DNA of 9,160 nt from Patescibacteria group bacterium UBA2100 (GTDB taxonomy: Bacteria; Patescibacteriota; Minisyncoccia; Phycocordibacterales; UBA2100), in the NCBI GenBank assembly GCA_002331185.1, contig DCYW01000026.1, forward strand, positions 1 through 9,160. Reading direction: 5' to 3'. This document shows positions 1 through 5,157 of this stretch, in pieces (position 1 is the stretch's first letter; each line of letters opens with the position of its first letter). The notes beneath the pieces were generated by a model that was not told the origin of the DNA, made no database searches, and was given only the letters and a program-made list of their open reading frames with translations. A program made the position numbers and the translations under genes.

Positions 1-20
1 TAGCGGTTTAGCCGTCTCAT

Positions 21-26
21 GATACT
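21..26 (+). promoter_or_regulatory. -10-like box 8 nt before the first gene
   Basis: GATACT lies at 21-26 and the ATG of the first gene at 35, leaving 8 nt (CTAGGTAT). There is no Shine-Dalgarno in between. If this is the -10 element, the transcript would start at or next to the ATG. The matching -35 would fall outside the window, so the promoter cannot be confirmed. Confidence 0.35.
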
Positions 27-34
27 CTAGGTAT

Positions 35-454
35 ATGAACATCGAACTACTACTTACGTTATTTTTTATCGCGTTCGCACTCAATATACTGTGGGAAGTC
101 CTTCATAGCGTTCTTTATACCACATGCCACGAAATGCCATTAGGTAAGATGCAGCGGCTTCTTGTTGTTATGGCACTTAAGGATGCTTTTTGGATTACTG
201 TCTTTTACACAGTCAGTGTTTTCATTTTTGAAACTACTAACGTTATGCTCAACATACCCCAATTAATTTTCTTTGTGTTGCTTGCATTTATATTTTCTTA
301 TATAGACGAATACGTATCGTTGCGTACGAAAAGGTGGGAATATGCATCTTCTATGCCAACTTTATTTGGTATAGGGTGGAGTCCATTATTAGAACTTGTA
401 ATAACAGGAGTCCTTACATTTTTCATAGTTTTTACGCTAGTGTCATTTCAGTAG
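35..454 (+). CDS. small four-helix membrane protein of unknown function
   Basis: The product is 139 aa and very hydrophobic. Four likely membrane segments are seen at about residues 3-27, 41-66, 72-95 and 112-137. Conserved-looking polar patches lie between them: an N-x-x-W-E-x-x-H patch near residues 18-24 at the end of helix 1, a D-E-Y near 91-93, and an R-W-E-Y...M-P...G-I-G-W-S-P stretch near 100-117. I do not recognise a named family or an enzymatic motif. The ATG at 35 is chosen because the protein then begins directly with the first helix. No Shine-Dalgarno precedes it. It is followed by a hairpin-rich gap and a convergent gene, so it is the last gene of its transcript. Function is unknown; an inner-membrane location is inferred from hydrophobicity only. 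Confidence 0.8.
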   Translation: MNIELLLTLFFIAFALNILWEVLHSVLYTTCHEMPLGKMQRLLVVMALKDAFWITVFYTVSVFIFETTNVMLNIPQLIFFVLLAFIFSYIDEYVSLRTKRWEYASSMPTLFGIGWSPLLELVITGVLTFFIVFTLVSFQ

Positions 455-458
455 TTCG

Positions 459-481
459 GTTACTTAAATAAGAGAAGTAAC
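459..481. terminator. hairpin just after the first gene
   Basis: GTTACTT (459-465) and AAGTAAC (475-481) form a perfect 7-bp stem with a 9-nt A-rich loop, starting 5 nt after the stop codon of the membrane protein gene. There is no T-run behind it, so it may be a weak terminator or an mRNA 3'-end stabiliser. Confidence 0.35.
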
Positions 482-485
482 ACCC

Positions 486-508
486 ACTTAGTGCTCCGGG
501 CACTACGT
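486..508. repeat. copy 1 of a 23-nt hairpin repeat
   Basis: A near-palindrome with TCCGG at its centre. It is almost identical (21 of 23 bases) to 4243-4265. Both copies lie downstream of a transcription unit, next to another hairpin. The arms TAGTGC/GCACTA pair perfectly in this copy. Confidence 0.6.
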
Positions 509-548
509 AAGCGTATCAACTACCGAAACCACTGCCCACCTAATTAAA

Positions 549-575
549 ATATATGGACATCGGATGTCCATATAT
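549..575 (-). terminator. 12-bp hairpin in the convergent gap, terminator-like on the minus strand
   Basis: ATATATGGACAT (549-560) pairs perfectly with ATGTCCATATAT (564-575) around a CGG loop. On the minus strand it is followed by a T-rich tract (TTTTAATTA), as in an intrinsic terminator for leftward transcripts from the 722-1195 gene. A weaker 8-bp hairpin (680-687 with 701-708) sits nearer to that gene's stop. The rest of 455-721 shows no convincing gene. Confidence 0.5.
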
Positions 576-721
576 GTGTATTGTATCTCTGATAGTATGT
601 CACGAGGGTTTTCTTTACCCTGATTGCTCGCACTAACTCGTTTCACTCCTAAGTGCGCCGACATAAGTTCAGGATTGTCGTAATTATTCCGCTACACTCC
701 ATAATTACTCTGTCCTTCATC

Positions 722-1195
722 TTAAAAGTGCTCCACCACTTCTTGTGGAAGCTTAAATTTAGGCAAAAGCTCTTGAAGTTCTTCGGAGACTATAATCATT
801 GCAAGCGCGACGAGGCTGACCCATACTGATGTTGCAGCTGATGCAAGAATACCGATAACCAACAGTGCAGCGAGTGCAACAACGAACTTTCTGCGAAGCG
901 CTATTTCACTAATGCCGTAGTGCTCCATATCCAAGTCGACGGCTGATATCTTAAGAAGGGGAAGTACCGTGTAGTGATGTACGAGGTCAGAGATAATAAG
1001 CGCCCATCCAATCTCCCATAAAAGCAGGTCTGGCATTGCAAAAGAGGCGAGGAGTACTGCCATGCCGATATATCCATGATGGATACGAATAAATTTTTTC
1101 TGTACCACCTTGCTTTGTAATTTGAGAATAAGACGAAACAAGACAGTCAAAATCTCAAAGAAAATTGCCAAAGCAACGATTAATCCAAATTCCAT
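722..1195 (-). CDS. small membrane protein of unknown function (IHHGYIG motif)
   Basis: The product is 157 aa with about four or five membrane segments: residues 2-25, 42-60, 62-80 and a long hydrophobic stretch at 105-140 that could hold two. Histidines cluster near the membrane faces: R-I-H-H-G-Y-I-G near residues 37-44 and D-L-V-H-H-Y near 70-75. The tail is charged and ends E-V-V-E-H-F. Paired histidines at both patches could bind a metal or haem, but I do not recognise the family and assign no function. The ATG at 1195 is preceded by TATGCT and 6 nt, without a Shine-Dalgarno. The gene is convergent with the first gene and divergent from the 16S gene. Confidence 0.8.
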   Translation of the reverse strand: MEFGLIVALAIFFEILTVLFRLILKLQSKVVQKKFIRIHHGYIGMAVLLASFAMPDLLLWEIGWALIISDLVHHYTVLPLLKISAVDLDMEHYGISEIALRRKFVVALAALLVIGILASAATSVWVSLVALAMIIVSEELQELLPKFKLPQEVVEHF

Positions 1196-1201
1196 AGTGG
1201 T

Positions 1202-1207
1202 AGCATA
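1202..1207 (-). promoter_or_regulatory. -10-like box 6 nt before the minus-strand gene
   Basis: On the minus strand TATGCT is followed by ACCACT and the ATG at 1195. No good -35 is seen at 16-18 nt. The spacing would give a transcript beginning at the start codon. It fits the pattern of other starts in this window but is weak alone. Confidence 0.3.
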
Positions 1208-1227
1208 CCATAAAGTCTCAATTTAGC

Positions 1228-1255
1228 TTGACCTTAAGCTGCATATCCGTATAAT
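1228..1255 (+). promoter_or_regulatory. likely promoter of the 16S rRNA transcript
   Basis: TTGACC (1228-1233), a 16-nt spacer and a perfect TATAAT (1250-1255) make the best sigma-70-type promoter upstream of the 16S gene, about 320 nt before it. Transcription would start near 1262. No better promoter was found nearer to the 16S; TTGACA at 1289 has no -10 partner. Confidence 0.7.
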
Positions 1256-1262
1256 GGTCGCT

Positions 1263-1290
1263 ACCGTCTTAAAGGCGGTGTTTGTTTTTT
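1263..1290 (+). terminator. terminator-like hairpin at the very start of the rRNA leader
   Basis: ACCGTC (1263-1268) pairs with GGCGGT (1274-1279; one G-U pair) around TTAAA, and is followed by a T-rich run at 1281-1290. It begins within a base or two of the expected transcription start. Such a hairpin could act as an attenuator, or simply be a 5'-end structure; a helix starting at +1 is too close to the promoter to be a normal terminator. Confidence 0.4.
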
Positions 1291-1373
1291 GACAAATTTA
1301 CGTTGAGTCACGAGGACACCACGTAACAGAGATTAATGATTGATCTAGTTATAGATTATTCAGCAATCATCAC

Positions 1374-1407
1374 TTTTAGTACTTACTTATAGGAGCGAGT
1401 ACTAAAA
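1374..1407 (+). other. rRNA leader hairpin, 10 bp
   Basis: TTTTAGTACT (1374-1383) and AGTACTAAAA (1398-1407) are perfect inverted repeats with a 14-nt loop. This is one of several stems in the 16S leader and may serve in processing of the precursor. Confidence 0.5.
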
Positions 1408-1417
1408 ACACAACAAA

Positions 1418-1439
1418 ACAGATAGGTTAAACTATCTGT
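1418..1439 (+). other. rRNA leader hairpin, 8 bp
   Basis: ACAGATAG (1418-1425) pairs perfectly with CTATCTGT (1432-1439) around GTTAAA. It sits 11 nt after the preceding leader stem. Confidence 0.45.
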
Positions 1440-1552
1440 CCTTGTATATTCTTTTTAAGAAATTCTTTTTACGCAAAAGAAACCAAGAAACTTAAGAAAT
1501 CCGATCGTCAAACACGGTCAGAATATATTTTCTTTTGTTTCGTTCACTTACG

Positions 1553-1574
1553 AAAGACATATTAGTATGTCTTT
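1553..1574 (+). other. rRNA leader hairpin touching the 16S 5' end
   Basis: AAAGACAT (1553-1560) pairs perfectly with ATGTCTTT (1567-1574) around ATTAGT. The right arm reaches the expected 16S 5' end (about 1573). A competing stem, TTTCGT/ACGAAA, overlaps its left arm. The two could alternate during maturation of the 5' end. Confidence 0.45.
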
Positions 1575-3252
1575 AAATTAGAGTTTGATCCTAGCTCAGG
1601 GTGAACGCTGGCGGCATGGATAAGGCATGCAAGTCGAATGCATTTAGTTGCATGGCAAACGGGGTAGTAACACGTAGGAACGTACCCAGAAGTCAGGAAT
1701 AACCCGGAGAAATCCGGAATAATACCTGATAGTCCCGCAAGGGTAAAGATTTATCGCTTCTGGAGCGGCCTGCGTAGTATCAGCTTGTTGGTAAGGTAAT
1801 AGCTTACCAAGGCTAAGACGCTTAGGGGAGGTGAGAGCCTGACCCCCACCATTGGAACTTAGACACGGTCCAAACTCCTACGGGAGGCTGCAGTCGAGAA
1901 TCTTCCGCAATGTACGAAAGTATGACGGAGCGATGCCGCGTGATGGATGAAGCACTTCGGTGCGTAAACATCTTTTATAGAGGAGGAAGTTTATTGACGT
2001 TACTCTATGAATAAGAGGCTCCTAATCATGTGCCAGCAGGAGCGGTAATACATGAGCCTCGAGCGTTACCCGGATTCACTGGGCGTAAAGGGTGTGTAGG
2101 CGGCATAGTTAGTCGCGCGTTAAAGCCCAGGGCTCAACCCTGGAATCGCGTGCGAAACGGCTAAGCTAGAGGGTGGCAGAGGTGTGTAGAACTCATGGTG
2201 TAGGGGTGAAATCCGTTGATATCATGGGGAATACCAAATGCGAAGGCAGCACACTGGGCCATTTCTGACGCTGAGACACGAAAGCGTGGGTAGCGAATGG
2301 GATTAGATACCCCAGTAGTCCACGCCCTAAACGTTCCCCGCTGGTTTTTGGAAGTATCGACCCTTTCAGAGACGAAGCTAACGCGTTAAGCGGGGCGCCT
2401 GGGTAGTACGAACGCAAGTTTAAAACTCAAAGGAATAGACGGGGGCTCGCACAAGCGGTGGAGCGTGTGGCTTAATTCGTCGATAAGCGAAGAACCTTAC
2501 CGGGGTTTGAAACCAAACTGCACGCCTAGAGAAATCTAGGTTCCTTCGAGGGTGTTTGGCAGGTGATGCATGGCTGTCGTCAGTTCGTGGTTTGAATTGT
2601 TCCCTTAAGTGGGGTAACGAACGCAACCCTCGTTGCCTGTTATATGTGTCAGGCGAGACTGCTCCCTTACGGGAGAGGAAGGTGAGGATGACGCCAAGTC
2701 AGCATGTCCCTTTGACATCCCGGGCTGCACACGCGCTACAATGGTTACTACAGCGGGGCGCGATCTCGTAAGAGTCAGCAAATCCTAAAAAAGTAGCCTC
2801 AGTTCGGATTGTGGTCTGCAACTCGACCACATGAAGTTGGAATCGCTAGTAATCGTGGATCAGCTACGCCACGGTGAATACGTTCTCGAGCCTTGTACTC
2901 ACAAATAACTGTGCCTGGCAGCTCTACAATATGCCAGACTGTTAAAATCAGTCCCTCTGCTATATACAACCGTGTATAGACAGAGCGTAGTGAAAAGACA
3001 AGACGCGCTCCGCGAGGAAGCGTCTGAAGGGTCTGAGTAGCAAAGAACAGCCTTCCATGTAGAAATACATGATAGCCAAAACGATGTATACGACTCACTC
3101 TGGTGGGTTTTGAGGAAGTATACGCAAAAGTCGTAGTTGGATGTTCGGAACGGTAGGTAGAGTGACCCAGGGAGATCTCGTGGTAGGAAGCGGTTATGTA
3201 AGTAACCACGAGAAGTCAGCTGAGTCGTAGTACCATGCGTCAATCTAATTAA

Positions 3253-3261
3253 TGATATAAT
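3253..3261 (+). promoter_or_regulatory. extended -10 promoter of the intron endonuclease gene
   Basis: TGATATAAT at 3253-3261 combines the TG of an extended -10 with a perfect TATAAT. Seven nt (TAGTCGC) separate it from the ATG at 3269, so the transcript would begin at the start codon. No -35 match is seen, which extended -10 promoters do not need. No Shine-Dalgarno is present. Confidence 0.55.
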
Positions 3262-3268
3262 TAGTCGC

Positions 3269-3727
3269 ATGGGAAGGACAAAACCGATAGTTTCAGCAGA
3301 ATATGTTGTTGGTATCACTGATGGTGAAGGTTGTTTTTATGTAAATCTGAGTAAATCTCCAGCGTATAAAAGCGGATGGCGAGTGCAGATGCACTTTCAT
3401 CTCAAATTACAGGAGGCAGATGAAGAGATACTATGGAAAATACGCAATACACTTAACTGTGGCAACGTATATTTTCAAAAAGAACAACGAAAAAACCATA
3501 CTCAGTGTTATCGATATACCGTTAGTGCTTGGAAAGACATAGAATCAACATTGATTCCTTTCTTTAAAAAGCACCAACTACAAACTGCATCGAAACGCAA
3601 AAACTTTACTCTTTTCTGTCAAATAGCAGATCTTGTTTCGCAAGGTAAGCATTTGACTCCAAAAGGTATAGAAAAGATTCGTACTCTTAAGCAAAGTATG
3701 AATAAGCGAACTATTGGACTCGCGTAG
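3269..3727 (+). CDS. LAGLIDADG homing endonuclease, single-motif type, intron-encoded
   Basis: The product is 152 aa. Residues 11-23 (E-Y-V-V-G-I-T-D-G-E-G-C-F) are a clear LAGLIDADG helix, with E20 in the position of the catalytic acidic residue. Only one such motif is present and the length is that of single-motif members, which act as homodimers on near-palindromic DNA sites. The rest shows the alternating strand-helix pattern of the family, with several basic patches (near residues 77-85 and 107-112) suited to DNA contact. Enzymes of this kind cut intronless alleles, so the expected target is 16S DNA around positions 1390-1410. Some members also help splicing as maturases; that cannot be told here. 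The ATG at 3269 is supported by the TATAAT box 7 nt upstream. The reading frame is intact, so the element is probably still mobile or recently so. Confidence 0.93.
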   Translation: MGRTKPIVSAEYVVGITDGEGCFYVNLSKSPAYKSGWRVQMHFHLKLQEADEEILWKIRNTLNCGNVYFQKEQRKNHTQCYRYTVSAWKDIESTLIPFFKKHQLQTASKRKNFTLFCQIADLVSQGKHLTPKGIEKIRTLKQSMNKRTIGLA

Positions 3728-3899
3728 TACGGGAAATCCGTTTGCTACGTGGGAACGCAAAATAATAACCCTTATTATTGCAATCCGCCCGTCAAGTCAG
3801 GGAAGCTGGGAGTACCCGACGTTCGTCTTAGCGGCGACCTAAGGTAAATTCAGTGACAAGGACTAAGTCGTAACAAGGTACGGCTACCGGAAGGTGGTC

Positions 3900-3927
3900 G
3901 TGGATTCATTCCGATTGGAACCGATCC
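3900..3927 (+). other. hairpin enclosing the 16S 3' end
   Basis: TGGAT (3900-3904) can pair with ATCCA (3923-3927), and TTCC (3908-3911) with GGAA (3916-3919) around a GATT loop; a 3x3 internal loop separates them. The expected mature 3' end (about 3914) lies in the apical loop. The stem would have to open or be cut during maturation, and it occupies the place of the anti-Shine-Dalgarno. Confidence 0.45.
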
Positions 3928-4159
3928 AATGCACTATGCATTGCATCTTAACGGCGATATTCTATGCCTCGTACGAGCATAGAAGCGGTAATAGTGTTGG
4001 AATACAAAACTACACTTGGCAGTCGGGAAAGACCGATATGTGAACGGAACAAAAGAGGATATATTTTATATATATCGTTAGGGGTTGGTGCCCTTAGCGC
4101 TCCATATGTATGAGTTTACTCATCATTACAAATTGTTTGCACGATTCTCGCAGACAGAT
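3926..4159 (+). other. 16S trailer, structured, without 23S rRNA
   Basis: This stretch holds further stems: CAATGC/GCATTG (3926-3942), TTCTATGC/GCATAGAA (3959-3983), an imperfect stem around the GGTTGGTG loop near 4077-4100, and the palindrome ATGAGTTTACTCAT. None of it resembles tRNA-Ala, tRNA-Ile or the 5' end of 23S rRNA, which often follow 16S in bacteria. It is probably precursor sequence removed during 16S maturation. No gene is seen in it. Confidence 0.5.
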
Positions 4160-4209
4160 ACGACAAAACCGCCAGAATGCTATACATTCTGGCGGTTTTG
4201 TCGTTTTTC
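4160..4209 (+). terminator. strong intrinsic terminator of the 16S transcript
   Basis: A perfect stem of 20 bp (arms 4160-4179 and 4185-4204, core AACCGCCAG/CTGGCGGTT) with a 5-nt CTATA loop leads into TTTTT at 4204-4208. It is the first strong terminator after the 16S gene and shows that the transcript ends without 23S or 5S. Confidence 0.9.
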
Positions 4210-4242
4210 TATCTCTCATGCACACCCTTAAAATCCCGCGTT

Positions 4243-4265
4243 ACTTAGTACTCCGGGCACTAAGT
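4243..4265. repeat. copy 2 of a 23-nt hairpin repeat
   Basis: Differs at two positions from 486-508. The outer arms ACTTAGT/ACTAAGT pair perfectly here, around AC-TCCGG-GC. It follows the 16S terminator by 34 nt. Together with the first copy it may belong to a family of interspersed intergenic hairpins in this genome. Confidence 0.6.
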
Positions 4266-4268
4266 TCA

Positions 4269-4311
4269 GTATACACCCCCCGCACATCGAAGATGTGCGG
4301 GGGGTGTATAC
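4269..4311. repeat. perfect 20-bp inverted repeat with GAA loop
   Basis: Arms 4269-4288 and 4292-4311 are exactly complementary, with a C6/G6 block in the middle (ACCCCCCGC) and a 3-nt GAA loop. No T-run follows on either strand, so it is not a standard intrinsic terminator. The function is unknown. Confidence 0.75.
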
Positions 4312-4319
4312 AAACTAAA

Positions 4320-4347
4320 GAGCGGTCGTGATTTATCACGACCGCTC
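4320..4347 (-). terminator. 12-bp hairpin, possible terminator for the minus-strand ORF
   Basis: GAGCGGTCGTGA (4320-4331) pairs perfectly with TCACGACCGCTC (4336-4347) around TTTA. On the minus strand it is followed by CTTTAGTTTG, a modest T-rich tract. The stem overlaps the stop codon of the ORF at 4346-4579. It is the fourth hairpin in 190 nt. Confidence 0.5.
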
Positions 4348-4579
4348 ATAAGACAAATTGGTTCAGATGATCAAGAGATCGCCACAGCATCCTTGTTGGG
4401 ATCTCGGCTACGTCCATTCCAAGTTCGATGTCGATTCCTAGTCCGGCATCCAGAAGGCGTACCCCCAGGTTTTTTGGACGTCCCTTTGGGTGTGCGTGGC
4501 TCTCTTTTTCTTGAATCCTTAGGCAAATGTCTTCTCCTTTAACGAACAAATCGCACTCCCCATAAGTGCGACAGCACAT
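4346..4579 (-). CDS. possible small protein of unknown function
   Basis: A 77-aa open frame with a mixed, soluble-looking composition, cysteines at residues 2, 3 and 9 and a C-terminal half rich in L, D and R. I recognise no family. In its favour, a hairpin sits exactly at its stop codon. Against it, there is no Shine-Dalgarno, and the extended -10-like TGCTAGTAT abuts the ATG directly, which would put the transcript start inside the frame. It lies in a region that otherwise looks decayed, so it may be a chance ORF or a fragment. Confidence 0.35.
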   Translation of the reverse strand: MCCRTYGECDLFVKGEDICLRIQEKESHAHPKGRPKNLGVRLLDAGLGIDIELGMDVAEIPTRMLWRSLDHLNQFVL

Positions 4580-4611
4580 ATACTAGCAAAATTACAACAC
4601 AGTTACTAGTT

Positions 4612-4791
4612 TTAGCTAATCAGTGCTATTTCTATTTTTTTATGAATTCTAACAATATCGCCCGAAGTGTATTTAGCATAGAGAACTGTTCTTTTCAGGT
4701 TCTTGATTTCGCACATCCAGTTTCTTTGCGACACTATGTAAGCTATCCATTTGGTTAATCACGATGCGCAAACCCATCAAGGATTCGTATG
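4612..4791 (-). pseudogene. possible frameshifted gene remnant
   Basis: Two adjoining minus-strand frames read like one broken protein. Upstream (about 4717-4791) a frame contains M-G-L-R-I-V-I-N-Q-M-D-S-L-H; downstream (4612-4716) another frame reads E-I-K-N-L-K-R-T-V-L-Y-A-K-Y and ends I-A-L-I-S before TAA. A one-base shift near 4716 would join them. The composition is protein-like, but I recognise no family and the match could be chance. Confidence 0.25.
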
Positions 4792-4954
4792 AGCACCACC
4801 TCTTCTGGGTACAATCAGAATTGGACAGGATTTAGTCACAGCTTTATATTTGTCTTGCTGCAAAAATAACGCAACGTTGGCCTCAGTACAATATTATGTT
4901 CGGTGTTTACTGTATGTATCCAATTGAGACATCCCATACCCTCCGTGTATATAA
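4792..4954. other. intergenic stretch with no recognisable gene
   Basis: No open frame of useful length, RNA gene or strong hairpin was seen. Taken with the remnants on either side, this looks like decayed coding DNA. Confidence 0.4.
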
Positions 4955-5110
4955 AAAGAGCTAGTGCGCCACGGTTGCATTACTAACGGAGATCTTTTCT
5001 GTGTTTCCGACTCCACGGCGCGCAATTACCTCAACGACATCGAAAAAGAAGGCCACCTCGCACAACACGGCGAAAGTGGCCGAGGGGTGTTTTATACACC
5101 TGTGAGATAG
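4955..5110 (+). pseudogene. C-terminal fragment of a winged-helix protein
   Basis: One frame, open from just after TAA at 4952 to TAG at 5108-5110, encodes about 51 residues without an ATG. It contains I-T-N-G-D-L-F-C-V-S-D-S-T-A-R-N-Y-L followed by E-K-E-G-H-L and G-R-G-V-F-Y. This is the usual pattern of a winged helix-turn-helix end: recognition helix S-x-x-T-A-x-x-x-L, then a glycine-containing wing and a G-R-x-x-x-Y strand, as found at the C-terminus of some Fic-family proteins and transcription regulators. The upstream part of such a gene is missing, so it appears truncated. A short functional protein from a GTG at 4964 is possible but less likely. Confidence 0.45.
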
Positions 5111-5120
5111 TAAGTGCGTG

Positions 5121-5150
5121 TTGATATAGTGTTACACTTTTGTTACACTA
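5121..5150 (+). promoter_or_regulatory. promoter and probable operator of the toxin-antitoxin operon
   Basis: TTGATA (5121-5126), 17 nt and TACACT (5144-5149) form a plausible sigma-70 promoter. The spacer and -10 contain a repeat: GTTACAC occurs twice, 10 nt apart, and TAGTGT/ACACTA (5127-5150) is an inverted pair. RHH antitoxins commonly bind such repeats to repress their own operon. The -10 ends 8 nt before the antitoxin ATG, so the mRNA may be leaderless. Confidence 0.6.
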
Positions 5151-5157
5151 AACATCT

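Larger units (their letters stand above)
2903..3785 (+). other. intron in 16S rRNA between E. coli positions 1399 and 1400, carrying a homing endonuclease
   Basis: The conserved run TGTACTCAC breaks off at 2902 and continues as CGCCCGTC at 3786; the intervening 883 nt have no counterpart in 16S rRNA. One C can belong to either side, so 2902-3784 is equivalent. About 366 nt precede the endonuclease ORF and 58 nt follow it. Stems visible before the ORF include CTGGCA/TGCCAG, a 13-bp interrupted hairpin at about 2952-2983, and CATGTA-GAAA-TACATG. After the ORF lie ACGG/CCGT and a perfect 8-bp stem AATAATAA/TTATTATT. Rightward pairing of CGACT with AGTCG would suit a group I P7, but I could not assemble a full group I core. 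The junction lacks the usual U before and G at the end of group I introns, and lacks group II ends. Class unresolved. Confidence 0.93.
1573..3914 (+). rRNA. rrs: 16S ribosomal RNA, split by an intron (exons 1573-2902 and 3786-3914)
   Basis: Recognised by AGAGTTTGATCCTAGCTCAG at the 5' end, the 790-loop GATTAGATACCCCAGTAGTC, GACGGGGGC, GCCCGTCAAG and GTCGTAACAAGGTA. The spliced RNA would be about 1,459 nt, shorter than E. coli (1,542), as is common in Patescibacteria. The molecule looks functional because unusual bases are compensated: the 530 pseudoknot is UCC/GGA instead of GGC/GCC, A921 faces U1396 instead of U921/A1396, and helix 45 forms a 9-bp stem under its conserved GGAA loop. The 3' tail is unusual: GGATTCATTCCGAT replaces GGATCACCTCCTTA, so the anti-Shine-Dalgarno is not visible. 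Ends are placed by alignment to E. coli numbering from memory and may be off by a few bases. Confidence 0.97.

Noticed and set aside
1289..1294. TTGACA as the -35 of an rRNA promoter
   Set aside because: No -10-like sequence lies 15-19 nt downstream; it is part of the T-rich run after the leader hairpin.
2193..3318. Open frames on both strands within the 16S gene and the 5' part of the intron
   Set aside because: They overlap conserved rRNA or structured intron RNA and show no protein family features.
2890..3800. Bulge-helix-bulge splicing motif at the intron junctions
   Set aside because: The central 4-bp helix cannot form: the intron bases after the 5' junction (AAUA) do not pair with GCCC of the 3' exon.
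4110..4331. 73-codon frame on the plus strand
   Set aside because: It runs through the 16S terminator and two other hairpins; the encoded sequence is low quality.
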